Positions 8,889 through 17,455 of a stretch of 64,000 nucleotides of DNA are shown here, in pieces. This stretch comes from JAHRVQ01 sp029941905 (lineage in GTDB: Bacteria > Pseudomonadota > Gammaproteobacteria > Pseudomonadales > Azotimanducaceae). Each line of letters opens with the position of its first letter. Positions within the stretch are counted from its first letter, which is position 1. The stretch is from the NCBI GenBank assembly GCA_029941905.1, contig JAPYTQ010000001.1, forward strand, positions 186,001-250,000, read 5' to 3'. A program made the position numbers and the translations under genes. The notes below the pieces were generated by a model, which was given only the letters and a program-made list of their open reading frames with translations, made no database searches and was not told where the DNA came from.

Positions 8889-10094
8889 ATGAGCTCCAGA
8901 CGAACCTTTATTAAAAACTCGGCAGCGCTCTCAGGCTTTCTGGTTGCCGAGACTGCCTTTTCCGGGCTCTCATCCAACTTTGCTCAGGCCTCCATGGCAG
9001 ACAGCTTATCCACTGCAGACAAAGACGGGCTCACCGTTCTAAATGATCGGCCTGTGAATGCAGAAACCCCCGCTCACCTGCTCAATGATGACATTACCCC
9101 CAATTCGAGATTATTTATCCGAAACAACGGCATCCCACCTGCCCAGGTGAATGCCGAGAACTGGACGCTGGAAATCAGCGGTGAATCAGCCGTATCACCC
9201 ATCACATTCAGTATTCAGCAACTCAAGCAGGACTTTGAGCGGGTGAACCTGCAACTCACCCTGGAATGCGGTGGTAATGGTCGGTATGAATTTGACCCTC
9301 CGGCAAAAGGCAACCAATGGACCCTGGGCGCAGTGGGTTGTCCGAGTTGGCAAGGGATTAGACTGAAGGATGTGCTTGAACGTGTCGGCATCAGGAATGA
9401 TGCTGTTTATGTGGCGTATTATCCTGCGGATACCCACCTGAGCCGAACACCGGGAAAGCTGCCTATTTCTCGTGGCGTACCCATTGCGAAGGCACTGCAA
9501 CCCGAGTCCATGATCGTCTTTGGTATGAACAACCAACCCTTACCTGCCATGCACGGTTTTCCATTAAGACTCATGTTTGGCGGCTGGCCAGGATCAACTT
9601 CCGGCAAATGGGTGAATCGGATCTCAATTCGAAACAAGGTTCACGATGGACCAAAAATGGGAGGCGCTTCATACCGCGTACCTCGCAATCCGGTGGCACC
9701 CGGCACAAAGGTTGCTGACGCGGATATGGAGATCATTCAGTCGATGCCGGTAAAATCACTGATTACTTCGCCGCAGACCGGAGGTCGACAGCCTGTTGAT
9801 CAGCCCTTGAAGATTCACGGCCACGCCTGGGCTGGTGAATTAACCGTGGAACAGTTGCTGGTATCGATTGACTTTGGACAGACCTGGCAATCAGCTCACC
9901 TTGGTAAAGCTGTCAACCGATTCGCCTGGCAGCACTTTGACGCCATGGTCGGGTTCGCCAAACCAGGCTACCACGAGATCTGGGCGAAGGCGGTGGACGA
10001 AAACGGAACATCCCAACCGATGGTTGTTCCTGGCTGGAATCCAAAGGGTTATCTAAACAACGCCTGCCATCGGATAGCTGTTTATGTGGTTTAG
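8889..10094 (+). CDS. sorA: SorA-type sulfite dehydrogenase, molybdopterin subunit
   Basis: A 401-residue molybdenum enzyme of the sulfite oxidase family. A twin-arginine signal (SSRRTFIKNS) at the N-terminus and a hydrophobic stretch to about residue 36 point to Tat export to the periplasm. The molybdenum-ligand cysteine is Cys127 in LTLECGGNGR; further family motifs are HGFPLRLMFGGWPG and GKWVNRI. The C-terminal 120 residues form the immunoglobulin-like dimerisation domain. It oxidises sulfite to sulfate and passes electrons to cytochrome c. The overlapping downstream gene encodes a small c-type cytochrome, as in SorAB. SoxC is an alternative, but no other sox genes are nearby. Confidence 0.85.
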   Translation: MSSRRTFIKNSAALSGFLVAETAFSGLSSNFAQASMADSLSTADKDGLTVLNDRPVNAETPAHLLNDDITPNSRLFIRNNGIPPAQVNAENWTLEISGESAVSPITFSIQQLKQDFERVNLQLTLECGGNGRYEFDPPAKGNQWTLGAVGCPSWQGIRLKDVLERVGIRNDAVYVAYYPADTHLSRTPGKLPISRGVPIAKALQPESMIVFGMNNQPLPAMHGFPLRLMFGGWPGSTSGKWVNRISIRNKVHDGPKMGGASYRVPRNPVAPGTKVADADMEIIQSMPVKSLITSPQTGGRQPVDQPLKIHGHAWAGELTVEQLLVSIDFGQTWQSAHLGKAVNRFAWQHFDAMVGFAKPGYHEIWAKAVDENGTSQPMVVPGWNPKGYLNNACHRIAVYVV

Positions 10095-10416
10095 GTTAGT
10101 ACCAATGCTATTGATCATATTACCGGTTTATGCCCGGCAGCCATTACCGAATGATCCTGACACTGGCCTGGCAATCGACAGCAACTGGGAACAGGTAAGA
10201 GCGGTCTGTACTATTTGCCATTCTGCAAAACTGGTTACCCAGAATCGCATGAGTCGTCAGGCGTGGCTCGATACTATCAGGTGGATGCAGAAAGAACACG
10301 GATTGATCGCGCTCAACGATTTGGAGGCGCCCATCCTGGACTACCTTGCCAGGAACTATAACGTGAGAGGGCATAGCAAGATCCGTAGTAGACGCAGGAA
10401 TCTCGAGCTCAATTAA
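10084..10416 (+). CDS. sorB: SorB-like small cytochrome c
   Basis: A 110-residue exported monohaem cytochrome. An N-terminal hydrophobic signal peptide (about residues 3-18, ending near VYARQ) precedes the haem attachment motif CTICH (Cys42, Cys45, His46). A Met in QNRMSRQAW is a candidate distal ligand. The start overlaps the last 11 bases of the molybdopterin subunit, indicating translational coupling and a shared complex: the cytochrome takes electrons from sulfite oxidation. The basic C-terminal tail (KIRSRRRNLELN) is unusual for a periplasmic cytochrome and may be a simple extension. Confidence 0.82.
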   Translation: MWFRLVPMLLIILPVYARQPLPNDPDTGLAIDSNWEQVRAVCTICHSAKLVTQNRMSRQAWLDTIRWMQKEHGLIALNDLEAPILDYLARNYNVRGHSKIRSRRRNLELN

Positions 10417-10454
10417 CGAAGATGCTAAGGACTGCCAGGTAAACAGGACAACCA

Positions 10455-11051
10455 ATGAAACTTGAATTTTTCTTCGACTGCTCCAGCCCCTGGACCTATC
10501 TGGGATTTGAGTCACTGCAAAAACTACATGCAGCGTATCCCGATCTGGAGGTAGGCTATAAGCCTATTCTGGTGGGCGGCGTGTTTAACCAGGTTAACCC
10601 GTCAGTTTACGAATCAAGGGCAAATCCTGTACCTAGTAAACAGGCGTACTATGCGAAGGATCTGCAGGACTGGGCAAACCACGTCGGTATCACCATTGGG
10701 CAGCCGCCAGTATTCCCCGTCAACAGCGTCAAGGCCATGCGTGGTGCCTTTGTCGCAATGGAAAATAAATGTCTGGTTGATTACGCGCGGCTGGTGTTCA
10801 AAACCTATTGGACTGCTCTGCAAGATATATCCGACGATGTAGTCCTGGCCTCAATCGTCGCGGAGGCTGGTATGGAAACAAGCAGCTACTTTGAAAAGAT
10901 CAATTTGCAGCAATACAAGGACAGACTCAAAAACAATACTGAGGAGCTGATCGAACGTGGCGGCTTCGGCTCTCCTACTATCTTTCTCAACGACGTAGAT
11001 ATGTATTTTGGCAATGATCGTTTTGCGTTGATCGAAGCGAGGCTGAACTAA
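10455..11051 (+). CDS. 2-hydroxychromene-2-carboxylate isomerase-like DsbA-fold protein
   Basis: A 198-residue cytoplasmic protein of the DsbA-like kappa-GST fold. The N-terminus MKLEFFFDCSSPWTYLGFE carries the SPW/SPY-type turn used by HCCA isomerases, and PVFPVNSVKAMRGAF and RGGFGSPTIFLND (cis-Pro loop) fit the family. HCCA isomerases use glutathione in naphthalene-type catabolism; many homologues have unknown substrates. It lies 38 bp after sorB on the same strand. The role in aromatic breakdown is inference from the family only. Confidence 0.85.
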   Translation: MKLEFFFDCSSPWTYLGFESLQKLHAAYPDLEVGYKPILVGGVFNQVNPSVYESRANPVPSKQAYYAKDLQDWANHVGITIGQPPVFPVNSVKAMRGAFVAMENKCLVDYARLVFKTYWTALQDISDDVVLASIVAEAGMETSSYFEKINLQQYKDRLKNNTEELIERGGFGSPTIFLNDVDMYFGNDRFALIEARLN

Positions 11052-11062
11052 GCCGTTTTCGA

Positions 11063-11082
11063 GCCAACTGATATCAGTCGGC
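11063..11082. terminator. Palindrome between convergent genes, possible bidirectional terminator
   Basis: The sequence GCC-A-ACTGATATCAGT-C-GGC has a 12-bp perfect palindromic core. It starts 11 bp after the isomerase stop and overlaps the stop of the oppositely oriented P450. The position between convergent genes suggests a transcription stop. There is no proper T-tract on either side (TTTTC upstream, CCGTTTAA downstream), so support is weak. Confidence 0.3.
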
Positions 11083-12351
11083 CCGTTTAAAAGACAATGC
11101 CAGCCCGGATAATCCGTGTAACAAGGCATTGGGTGAAAATTCCGGCTCAGAAGCATTTTCGGTTAAACGAAAATCCTTCATCCGCTGAAAAATAACCTTA
11201 AAGCCAATATTCATTTCACGGCGGCTCAAAGCGGCGCCGAGGCAATGATGAACCCCCTTGCCGAATGCTACATGGTCTTTCAAATTGGGCCGCATCACGT
11301 CGAACCTTTCAGGATCCGGAAAACGTTCAGCATCCATATTTGCTGACGCAAATCTTGCAAAACAGACGGAATTTTCCGGGATTGTGATATCACCTACTTC
11401 GATGTCTTTTGTCGTTCTTCTAAACATGTTGGCTGATGGACTGGAAATCCGTAATGTCTCTTCCACCAGGTTCGAAATCATGGCAGGTGACGGATCATCA
11501 GCTACCAATTGATACTGTTTAGGGTTTTGAATCAGGCGCCACATCCCTTCGGTGAGCGATGCCGATGTCGTCTCATTACCGGCCACCATGATCTGGGAAA
11601 GCATTGACAGACATTCTGCGTTTTCCAGCGGCGTCTCCCCATCGATACTGGCGTTAACAACTTTTGAGAGAATATCCTGCTGTGGATCACGGCGTCGTTC
11701 ATCCATCTTTTCAACAAAATATTGCTGGAACTCCAACATGCTCCTGGCGGACTTGATTCGCCCCTGTTCATCCAGCTGCTGACTCAGGTTGCCGATAAAA
11801 GCACGGGTCCAATCTCGCAGCAGGTGCAAATCAGTCAACGGTACACCCAATTGCGATGCAATAACCGTCAGGGGTAGCGGTACGCCAAAAGCAGAAAGAA
11901 ATTCGCATTGTTCGTCGTCGATAAAAGCATCAATCAGTTCGTTGGCGGTTTTTTCAATAAAAGGTTCAAGGGACTTCAAACTCGCTGGAGAAAAAGCACC
12001 GTCAACAAACTTCCGATAACGTCTTTGTAAGGGCGGATCCTGCGTAAGCATGGTTTCCACCTGCGGATAGCCCTTTTTAGTGATACTTTCAAGTTCCGGA
12101 TTCCCCGAACTTCTTGCATCACGCGCCGTTCCCGGCCGCATTCTGCTGGAGAAGCCCTGGTGGTCCATCGACATCTTCACCACATCCTCGTAGCGTGAGA
12201 TAAAGAAAATACCCGTCTGGGTGTCCAGATAGACCGGTGCCTCATCCCTTAACCTGCGATTCATGTTGTATGGGCAACGCAGGTTTTCAGGATCCATCGG
12301 ATTGATTTCATTAATAGGGCAGGATAATACCCGTTCTATGGTTTCTGACAT
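11074..12351 (-). CDS. Cytochrome P450
   Basis: A 425-residue soluble class I bacterial P450. Seen: I-helix oxygen-binding motif AGNETT (257-262), K-helix EETLR (297-301), the ANMFRR segment, and the haem-ligand loop FGKGVHHCLGAAL with Cys370. It carries no membrane anchor, so it would use a separate ferredoxin, which is not in the window. It leads a minus-strand run with the PPOX-like gene (49 bp before its start) and the carotenoid oxygenase. The substrate is not inferable; the surrounding dioxygenases and SDRs suggest terpenoid, steroid or aromatic catabolism. Confidence 0.92.
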   Translation of the reverse strand: MSETIERVLSCPINEINPMDPENLRCPYNMNRRLRDEAPVYLDTQTGIFFISRYEDVVKMSMDHQGFSSRMRPGTARDARSSGNPELESITKKGYPQVETMLTQDPPLQRRYRKFVDGAFSPASLKSLEPFIEKTANELIDAFIDDEQCEFLSAFGVPLPLTVIASQLGVPLTDLHLLRDWTRAFIGNLSQQLDEQGRIKSARSMLEFQQYFVEKMDERRRDPQQDILSKVVNASIDGETPLENAECLSMLSQIMVAGNETTSASLTEGMWRLIQNPKQYQLVADDPSPAMISNLVEETLRISSPSANMFRRTTKDIEVGDITIPENSVCFARFASANMDAERFPDPERFDVMRPNLKDHVAFGKGVHHCLGAALSRREMNIGFKVIFQRMKDFRLTENASEPEFSPNALLHGLSGLALSFKRAD

Positions 12352-12399
12352 TTGAAAATCTCTCCCTTTTTGGACCTATACTAACGTGGTTTGCCAGGT

Positions 12400-12849
12400 C
12401 TAACCACGCCACACCCTTTTGTTCTGTGAGCCGAACATTTCCGACAATTCGACCCGCGTTGGGCGGATTCTCACCGGGCAAAAATTCGGGTCATCAGGGC
12501 CGGTATTTCCAAATTGGGTGAGATCGTAGTCAATTGCATCCCAGGCATGCTGCTTGATTGCCGGGTCTGAAATCAGTTCCGCCCTGCCACGGACCATGAC
12601 ATGGATAAAATCCGGCGGGGCGACCTGATATTGGACATCAACCAAAGGGTTAGCCCTGATTTGCTGCGCCTTTGGTGATTCTGGCCCAGTGGCAAACCAC
12701 AATGTTTCACCTTCCCAGGTCGGATGTACCACCCTCACGCGCGGCTCATTGTTGTGTACAGTGGCTATCGCACACCAGATGGCTTTCTTGCAAGCCTCGT
12801 CTACCTCGGCAAAAAAAGCGGCCCGGTCTGCGTTGTTAATTGCGACCAT
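12400..12849 (-). CDS. Pyridoxamine 5'-phosphate oxidase-like (PPOX split-barrel) protein
   Basis: A 149-residue split-barrel flavin-binding protein. Seen: the first barrel strand WCAIATVHNNEPRVRVVHPTW, LWFATGPESPKAQQIRANP and FIHVMVRGRAEL, the usual order in FMN/F420-dependent PPOX proteins. The ATG at 12849 follows GAGGGAAA; a TTG 15 bases further upstream is the only alternative. It lies between the P450 and the carotenoid oxygenase on the same strand, so an FMN or F420H2 reductase role in the same pathway is plausible but unproven. Confidence 0.8.
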   Translation of the reverse strand: MVAINNADRAAFFAEVDEACKKAIWCAIATVHNNEPRVRVVHPTWEGETLWFATGPESPKAQQIRANPLVDVQYQVAPPDFIHVMVRGRAELISDPAIKQHAWDAIDYDLTQFGNTGPDDPNFCPVRIRPTRVELSEMFGSQNKRVWRG

Positions 12850-12918
12850 TATATTTTCCCTCAATCAATGTTATTCGGATGCCAGATCCTTCCACCTACT
12901 AACCTGCCTGATACATTA

Positions 12919-14244
12919 CTACTGATCCGCTATCCAGCTTCCATGGAACCCGGCAGGGACACGTGTTGGCAGGTGTACTCTCGCCACAGGTTCATTTGCC
13001 ATGCTGCTCGCATCAACAATAACCAGTTCACTCACGTTCTCAGCCTGGTCGTAGACGAAGCTGATCAAATAGCCATCATCCTCTGACGTAGCACCTGCTG
13101 CCGGCACAAATACCGGTTCTCCACCTGCTCTCCCCGCCTCCAACTCGTGTGCGACACTGGTACCGGTCTTCATGTCGTACTTCACAAAAGAGGAAGCCGT
13201 TGGGCCACCCGCGCCAAATTCCGCTGTATAGCCGTAGCGATAAGGCAGGCCAACAACGCTGTCGGGCACCCGGGGGAAATCAACTGCCCTGTCATCCAGC
13301 TGTTGTTCACTGACCTTGCCAGTAGCCTGATCAATCACCCACCTGTGGAGCACCGGGGGGACATCTGCAGCACCGGGTTTCATGGAGTGTGCGAGGCGGC
13401 ACACATCAATAACAATGTTATCGCCGTCTTCGTAGGCATTCATCGGGTGATAAACGTAACAAGGGTCGATGTCGTACCAGACCACATCTTTGTTTGAGCC
13501 ATCCCTGGGCATTACACCAAGACGGGCACCATACTCTTCACTCCATTGAATCGGTAAGCCTCCGGAAAAATTCTCGAAATTCCAGACCAATGGCAGATCC
13601 ATGAAAATAATGTGATTCCTGGTTACATTGAAATCATGAACCATGGTCGCGCCTTTCACTTCGATCGCTTCCGACTGGATCAGTTGACCATCAGCTGACG
13701 CCCGGTGGTAGGTGAGATAAGGAGGCGTCATTCCATAATAGAAAAACAGCAACTCACCGGTTTGCGGGCAGATTTTTGGATGCGCGGTCATACCGCCCTT
13801 CAACTTGCCGTCATAGGTATACGCACCGACGGTCTCGAGATCTGGCGTAAGTTCAAACGGCCAATGCCCTTCCTCCAATGCCAATATTTTACCGGCATGA
13901 CCAATAATATGGGTATTAGCAAGTGATCTTGAACGATCATCCAGGGAATTCATGGGATCAGCATCCGGGTCTTGCAGCAGCGGCGTCTGAACGTAACGAT
14001 TGCGATACCAGTTCGCTTTACCATCCGCTAACTCGACCCCATGAATCATGCCGTTACCCAGGAACCAGTGTGCGGTTTCACCTGACTGCGGATTGGATCC
14101 GTTGCGAAAGTATCGTCCATTGAGTTCCGGCGGTATGTTGCCCGTGACCTTAAGGTCATTTTCCGTTAATTCTTCATAGACTGGCGCAAAATTCCCCGTC
14201 AGCCAGAATGGTTTTTCTGTTTCTGTTATCGATTGTTCACTCAT
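12919..14244 (-). CDS. Carotenoid cleavage oxygenase family (RPE65/CCD/lignostilbene dioxygenase)
   Basis: A 441-residue seven-bladed propeller non-haem iron dioxygenase. All four iron-ligand histidines of the family are visible: His155 (TAHPK), His203 (MVHDF), His266 (YHPMNAYEDG) and His434 (AGFHGSW). The N-terminus (FWLTGNFAPVYEEL, GRYFRNGSNPQ) is also typical. Members cleave C=C bonds of carotenoids, apocarotenoids or stilbenoids. No carotenoid synthesis gene is present, and catabolic genes flank it, so cleavage of an external substrate such as a lignin-derived stilbene or apocarotenoid is the better guess. There is no signal peptide. Confidence 0.93.
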   Translation of the reverse strand: MSEQSITETEKPFWLTGNFAPVYEELTENDLKVTGNIPPELNGRYFRNGSNPQSGETAHWFLGNGMIHGVELADGKANWYRNRYVQTPLLQDPDADPMNSLDDRSRSLANTHIIGHAGKILALEEGHWPFELTPDLETVGAYTYDGKLKGGMTAHPKICPQTGELLFFYYGMTPPYLTYHRASADGQLIQSEAIEVKGATMVHDFNVTRNHIIFMDLPLVWNFENFSGGLPIQWSEEYGARLGVMPRDGSNKDVVWYDIDPCYVYHPMNAYEDGDNIVIDVCRLAHSMKPGAADVPPVLHRWVIDQATGKVSEQQLDDRAVDFPRVPDSVVGLPYRYGYTAEFGAGGPTASSFVKYDMKTGTSVAHELEAGRAGGEPVFVPAAGATSEDDGYLISFVYDQAENVSELVIVDASSMANEPVARVHLPTRVPAGFHGSWIADQ

Positions 14245-14356
14245 GGTCAGGTCCCTGCTATTGGAATTGCGATTGGTTCATCATGACCTAACCGCCTAAA
14301 ACAAACAAGCCTGACTGTTTTCGGCGGGCCCCTCTGGATTTCTGTTCATGGGAAGG

Positions 14357-15163
14357 CTAACGCGCGGTATAGCCGCCATCCACGGGCAGAACGACACCTG
14401 TGATAAAACTGGCATCATCACTGGCGAGGAAGGCAGCGGCCGCTGCAATCTCTTCGGGTAAACCCAGACGACCCATGGGATGCAGGGATTCGAGATACGC
14501 AAGACCCTCCGGGGTCTCTCTAGCGCCAGCGGTCATGGGGGTTTCAATATAGCCGGGTGCAATGGCGTTGACACGAACCCCTTGCGCCCCGAAAGTCACG
14601 GCGAACTGCCTGGTGAGGCCAATCACGCCATGCTTTGCCGCAACGTAGGCCCCCGCACCGGGCTGCAGTTCCGTGTCTGGCAGTTGCTCGATACGTGGAC
14701 CTGTTAACCCCACGAGTCCTGCAACCGACGCAGTGTTGATAATAACGCCCCCTCCTCGCGCTGCCAGAAAAGGTGCGCCGTGAAAGAGGCCATAATAAAC
14801 ACCGGAAAGATTTATCGATATGGTTTTGTCCCAACCGAGACCGGCACCACCAATACCGGCGTTGTTAAAAATAATATCAAGATCACCGAACGTATCTGCA
14901 GTATGGTGAATCGCAGCCTTGACCGATGCCTCATCTGCTACATCCAGTTCCTGCACTGCGGCTTTGCCGCCTTGTTGGATAATAATATTTGAAGTGTTCT
15001 CAGCACTTTTTACATCCAGGTCAGCACACATGACACTCGCGCCATCGTTCGCCATTCGGAGAGCGGATTCACGGCCGATTCCACTTCCGGCGCCGGTAAT
15101 TAGTGCGACTTTCTTTTCGAGCGTGCCGATATCCTTCTCCTCATGTTTTCGATCTGCAGGCAA
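14357..15163 (-). CDS. Classical short-chain dehydrogenase/reductase
   Basis: An SDR of up to 268 residues, NAD(P)-dependent. Seen: the dinucleotide motif TGAGSGIG, NNAGIGG, catalytic YVAAK (Tyr-x-x-x-Lys), and a C-terminal ITGVVLPVDGGYTAR. The only initiation codon upstream of the motif is the TTG at 15163 (11 bases after the end of the MFS gene); there is a weak ribosome-binding site, so the start is uncertain. Acidic residues after strand 2 (CADLD) suggest NAD preference. It is probably co-transcribed with the upstream MFS gene. Confidence 0.9.
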   Translation of the reverse strand: MPADRKHEEKDIGTLEKKVALITGAGSGIGRESALRMANDGASVMCADLDVKSAENTSNIIIQQGGKAAVQELDVADEASVKAAIHHTADTFGDLDIIFNNAGIGGAGLGWDKTISINLSGVYYGLFHGAPFLAARGGGVIINTASVAGLVGLTGPRIEQLPDTELQPGAGAYVAAKHGVIGLTRQFAVTFGAQGVRVNAIAPGYIETPMTAGARETPEGLAYLESLHPMGRLGLPEEIAAAAAFLASDDASFITGVVLPVDGGYTAR

Positions 15164-15173
15164 TCCGAACAGA

Positions 15174-16376
15174 CTATATTCGATCAGTACTTTGCCCGCT
15201 ACTCCTACCTTCGTAATCCGTTGGCTTGAACGCTCTGAGGGAAGCTATCAATCCAACCCCATACAGCATGGCTCCGAGTATAAACGCCAGATCAGGTGCA
15301 TCCAGGAATTCGTAGGCTGTCCAGCCAATGAGGGGCCCAAATGCTGCACCGAGATCACCAGCAGTCGCGAACCGTGCATAAACTTTTGACCCCATGCCAC
15401 TCGCGGCTGCCGAAATGGACGTGGCGAGGGCTGTACCACAAACAAAAAAAATGATTATGCCAGTGGCCAGACCCGCCAGGCTTTGCCCAAAGGTCAGCAT
15501 AATCAGGGTTAGCGAACCAACGAAAAAACAAAGCGGTGAGCCGATATGAATTCCTGTCCGATCCATCAGCGCGCCGTAAAGCGGCGCACCCAGCGTGTCA
15601 AGCACCCAGCGACAGCCGAGCAACAGACCGTTTAGCGTCGCGATACCGATAACCAGCCCGAACAGGTCAACCGCCTGACCATATCGACTTAACAGTATAA
15701 AACCCAATGTTGACATGATGAGACCGGGCCCAACACTACCGACGCAGAATCCACAGACGAGTAAAGCCCCGTGAGTTTGGTCTGCTGGACCTCTATTCCA
15801 CGAGGAGCTACCGGCACTCACCGTGGCAACGCCGGATGCCAGTGCAAAAGGGACTGCAAACACTGAGATCAGGCAGAATGCCAGCAACGTATGCGTAAAG
15901 CCGATCATGTCAAAAAGCAGACCGCCAAGAACAATGCCCGCCATACCACCAATGCGGGAAATACCATTGTAATACCCCATCATCTGGGCGAGGTTTTGCG
16001 AATGACTGGTTGATGCGACACCCATCACGCTGATATGCCGTATAAATGACCAGCAAAGTCCCCACAGACATCGCGCCAACAACAGTACCAGGAAAGATGA
16101 AATCACCGCATACACGGCTGTCAGCAGTGCCCCCAGCGCCAGGCTGAATGCCAGTATCAGATGTATCGGGAATTTGTTATGGAGCCGTTCAGCAAGGTGA
16201 TTTGTATACAGGCGAATCCATCGATTGGCAGACAATAAAATGCCAACCTGTATGGGTAAAAGACCAATGGTCTCAAAATAAAGCGGCAGGAGCGCGTAAA
16301 GCGCCTGATCACCCAGTAATGAAAGGGCCGTTGCAGTGCCCGTGAAGACGGTAGTCCGTGAAGGTCTTACCAGCAA
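15174..16376 (-). CDS. MFS transporter
   Basis: A 400-residue polytopic membrane protein with about 12 hydrophobic segments. The first (FTGTATALSLLGDQALYALL), a TM2-loop ANRWIRLYTNHLAERL, and the repeat second-half loop LGAPLYGALMDRTGI fit major facilitator architecture. It begins with TTG at 16376, nine bases after the upstream SDR stop, and is followed at once by another SDR. The three genes form a minus-strand transcript, so this is probably an importer or exporter for a compound handled by the SDRs. The substrate is unknown. Confidence 0.85.
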   Translation of the reverse strand: MLVRPSRTTVFTGTATALSLLGDQALYALLPLYFETIGLLPIQVGILLSANRWIRLYTNHLAERLHNKFPIHLILAFSLALGALLTAVYAVISSFLVLLLARCLWGLCWSFIRHISVMGVASTSHSQNLAQMMGYYNGISRIGGMAGIVLGGLLFDMIGFTHTLLAFCLISVFAVPFALASGVATVSAGSSSWNRGPADQTHGALLVCGFCVGSVGPGLIMSTLGFILLSRYGQAVDLFGLVIGIATLNGLLLGCRWVLDTLGAPLYGALMDRTGIHIGSPLCFFVGSLTLIMLTFGQSLAGLATGIIIFFVCGTALATSISAAASGMGSKVYARFATAGDLGAAFGPLIGWTAYEFLDAPDLAFILGAMLYGVGLIASLRAFKPTDYEGRSSGQSTDRI

Positions 16377-16385
16377 ATGACTAGC

Positions 16386-17138
16386 CTACCAGTTCTCTAC
16401 CCATGGTCTCAAAATTACCTCGAAGGCCCAGGTAGAACGGTGTTGGCGGTGAAGTTGTAAATAAGTCTCTGCGATACGGTCAGGGTCCGCCATATTATCG
16501 TCGACACTTGTTCCTGCCAGGCGATGAGCGCGTGTGCCATCTTCCTGGGTCCAGCCAATCGCCGCATCAATCGGTACGTGGGCAACGTGGATGCCCTCCG
16601 GCATTAACTCCCGGGCCATACTTTGTGCCAGACCTGATTTACCATGGGACGCCGCCGCAAACGCGCCACTCTTTGGATAGCCCTTCACTGCAGCACTGGC
16701 ATTAGTAAATATGATTGTGCCACGCAGACCAGCAGCATCAGCTTTTTCCTGCAGCATATTTTTTGCTGCCTGCTGACCCACCAGGAATGCGCTGAACGTG
16801 GAGTTTTTCAGTACATCCAGTACCAGCGCCGGATCCGCTTCGGTAATGGATTTACGGAAAATATCCCGTGATCTACCGTCAATGTTGTGCACGACCAGCT
16901 TTGGGCTCCCAAAATCCTTACAGACTGATTCAAATAAATCTGAAACAGAATCCGGTTCCGCGGCATCGCATTGATATAATCCTACGCCATACTCTTCCTG
17001 CAATGCCCTGAGCACGGACTTGTCCGGATTGCGGGCAGCAACCGCTACCTTCATTCCCTGTTCACAAAAAAGCCGGGCACAGCTGGCGCTGATTCCTGGA
17101 CCACCACCGATGATTAAGGCAACCTCGTTGTTCGACAT
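16386..17138 (-). CDS. Divergent SDR-fold protein lacking the Tyr-x-x-x-Lys pair
   Basis: 250 residues with an SDR Rossmann fold: a glycine motif GGGPGISASCARLF, VVHNIDG in place of NNAG, and the strand GTIIFTNASAAVKG. At the catalytic position it reads AFAAASHGKSGLAQSMAREL: alignment on LAQSMARELxPxGIHVAHV puts Phe at the Tyr position and Ser at the Lys position. This resembles the SDR_c10 type subgroup, which lacks the normal tetrad. A second member lies across the divergent region at 17953-18717. Activity may be non-redox or use another acid. It starts at the ATG at 17138 and is read divergently from the HxlR gene. Confidence 0.82.
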   Translation of the reverse strand: MSNNEVALIIGGGPGISASCARLFCEQGMKVAVAARNPDKSVLRALQEEYGVGLYQCDAAEPDSVSDLFESVCKDFGSPKLVVHNIDGRSRDIFRKSITEADPALVLDVLKNSTFSAFLVGQQAAKNMLQEKADAAGLRGTIIFTNASAAVKGYPKSGAFAAASHGKSGLAQSMARELMPEGIHVAHVPIDAAIGWTQEDGTRAHRLAGTSVDDNMADPDRIAETYLQLHRQHRSTWAFEVILRPWVENW

Positions 17139-17218
17139 TTCATACTCCCATTTATCCAGCCAGGATAGTTAAGTGCTAAGAGACCAGCAGTCCCTCTTGC
17201 TGAAAAATTAACTTATTA

Positions 17219-17235
17219 AGTTGCTTGATACAACT
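17219..17235. promoter_or_regulatory. Putative operator, box 1 of a repeated 17-bp palindrome
   Basis: AGTTGCTTGATACAACT is an imperfect palindrome (AGTTG ... CAACT). A near-identical copy occurs 32 bp further on, about three helical turns, so both would face the same side of the DNA. It lies in the divergent region between the SDR-like gene (start 17138) and the HxlR regulator (17456). A winged-helix dimer such as that HxlR protein is the natural candidate to bind. Confidence 0.5.
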
Positions 17236-17250
17236 CTAAATGTTAATTTA

Positions 17251-17267
17251 AGTTTCTTGATGCAACT
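17251..17267. promoter_or_regulatory. Putative operator, box 2 of the repeated palindrome
   Basis: AGTTTCTTGATGCAACT differs from box 1 at two positions (G to T, A to G) and keeps the CTTGAT core. The two boxes with fixed spacing look like tandem binding sites of one regulator. The MITE-like element at 17291 begins 24 bp beyond this box and separates it from the HxlR gene. Confidence 0.5.
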
Positions 17268-17290
17268 TGAGTTCAATCCTGTTTCAACAA

Positions 17291-17448
17291 CTAGGGAACC
17301 TCTGATTAAGTATATATTTTCGTCAGGGCAAGGAAGGGATGAATGGAGAAAAGTTGTTGATATGCTGTACATTAACAACTTTTTGGAATTCAACCCTGAC
17401 GCCAACATTAGTGATGCGGCATACCGACCTTAATCAGAGGTTCCCTAG
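17291..17448. repeat. MITE-like element, family B (158 bp, perfect 19-bp ends)
   Basis: The two ends are perfect inverted copies of CTAGGGAACCTCTGATTAA (17291-17309 and 17430-17448). CTAG may be a 4-bp target duplication and not part of the ends; because CTAG is itself palindromic this cannot be settled. YTAR-type 4-bp duplications are known for IS5-group elements (established knowledge; the relation is inference). The interior has no complete gene but contains an ATG at 17339, in frame with the HxlR gene and preceded by AAGGAAGGG. The right end stops 7 bp before the HxlR ATG. Confidence 0.85.
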
Positions 17449-17455
17449 AAAAAAC

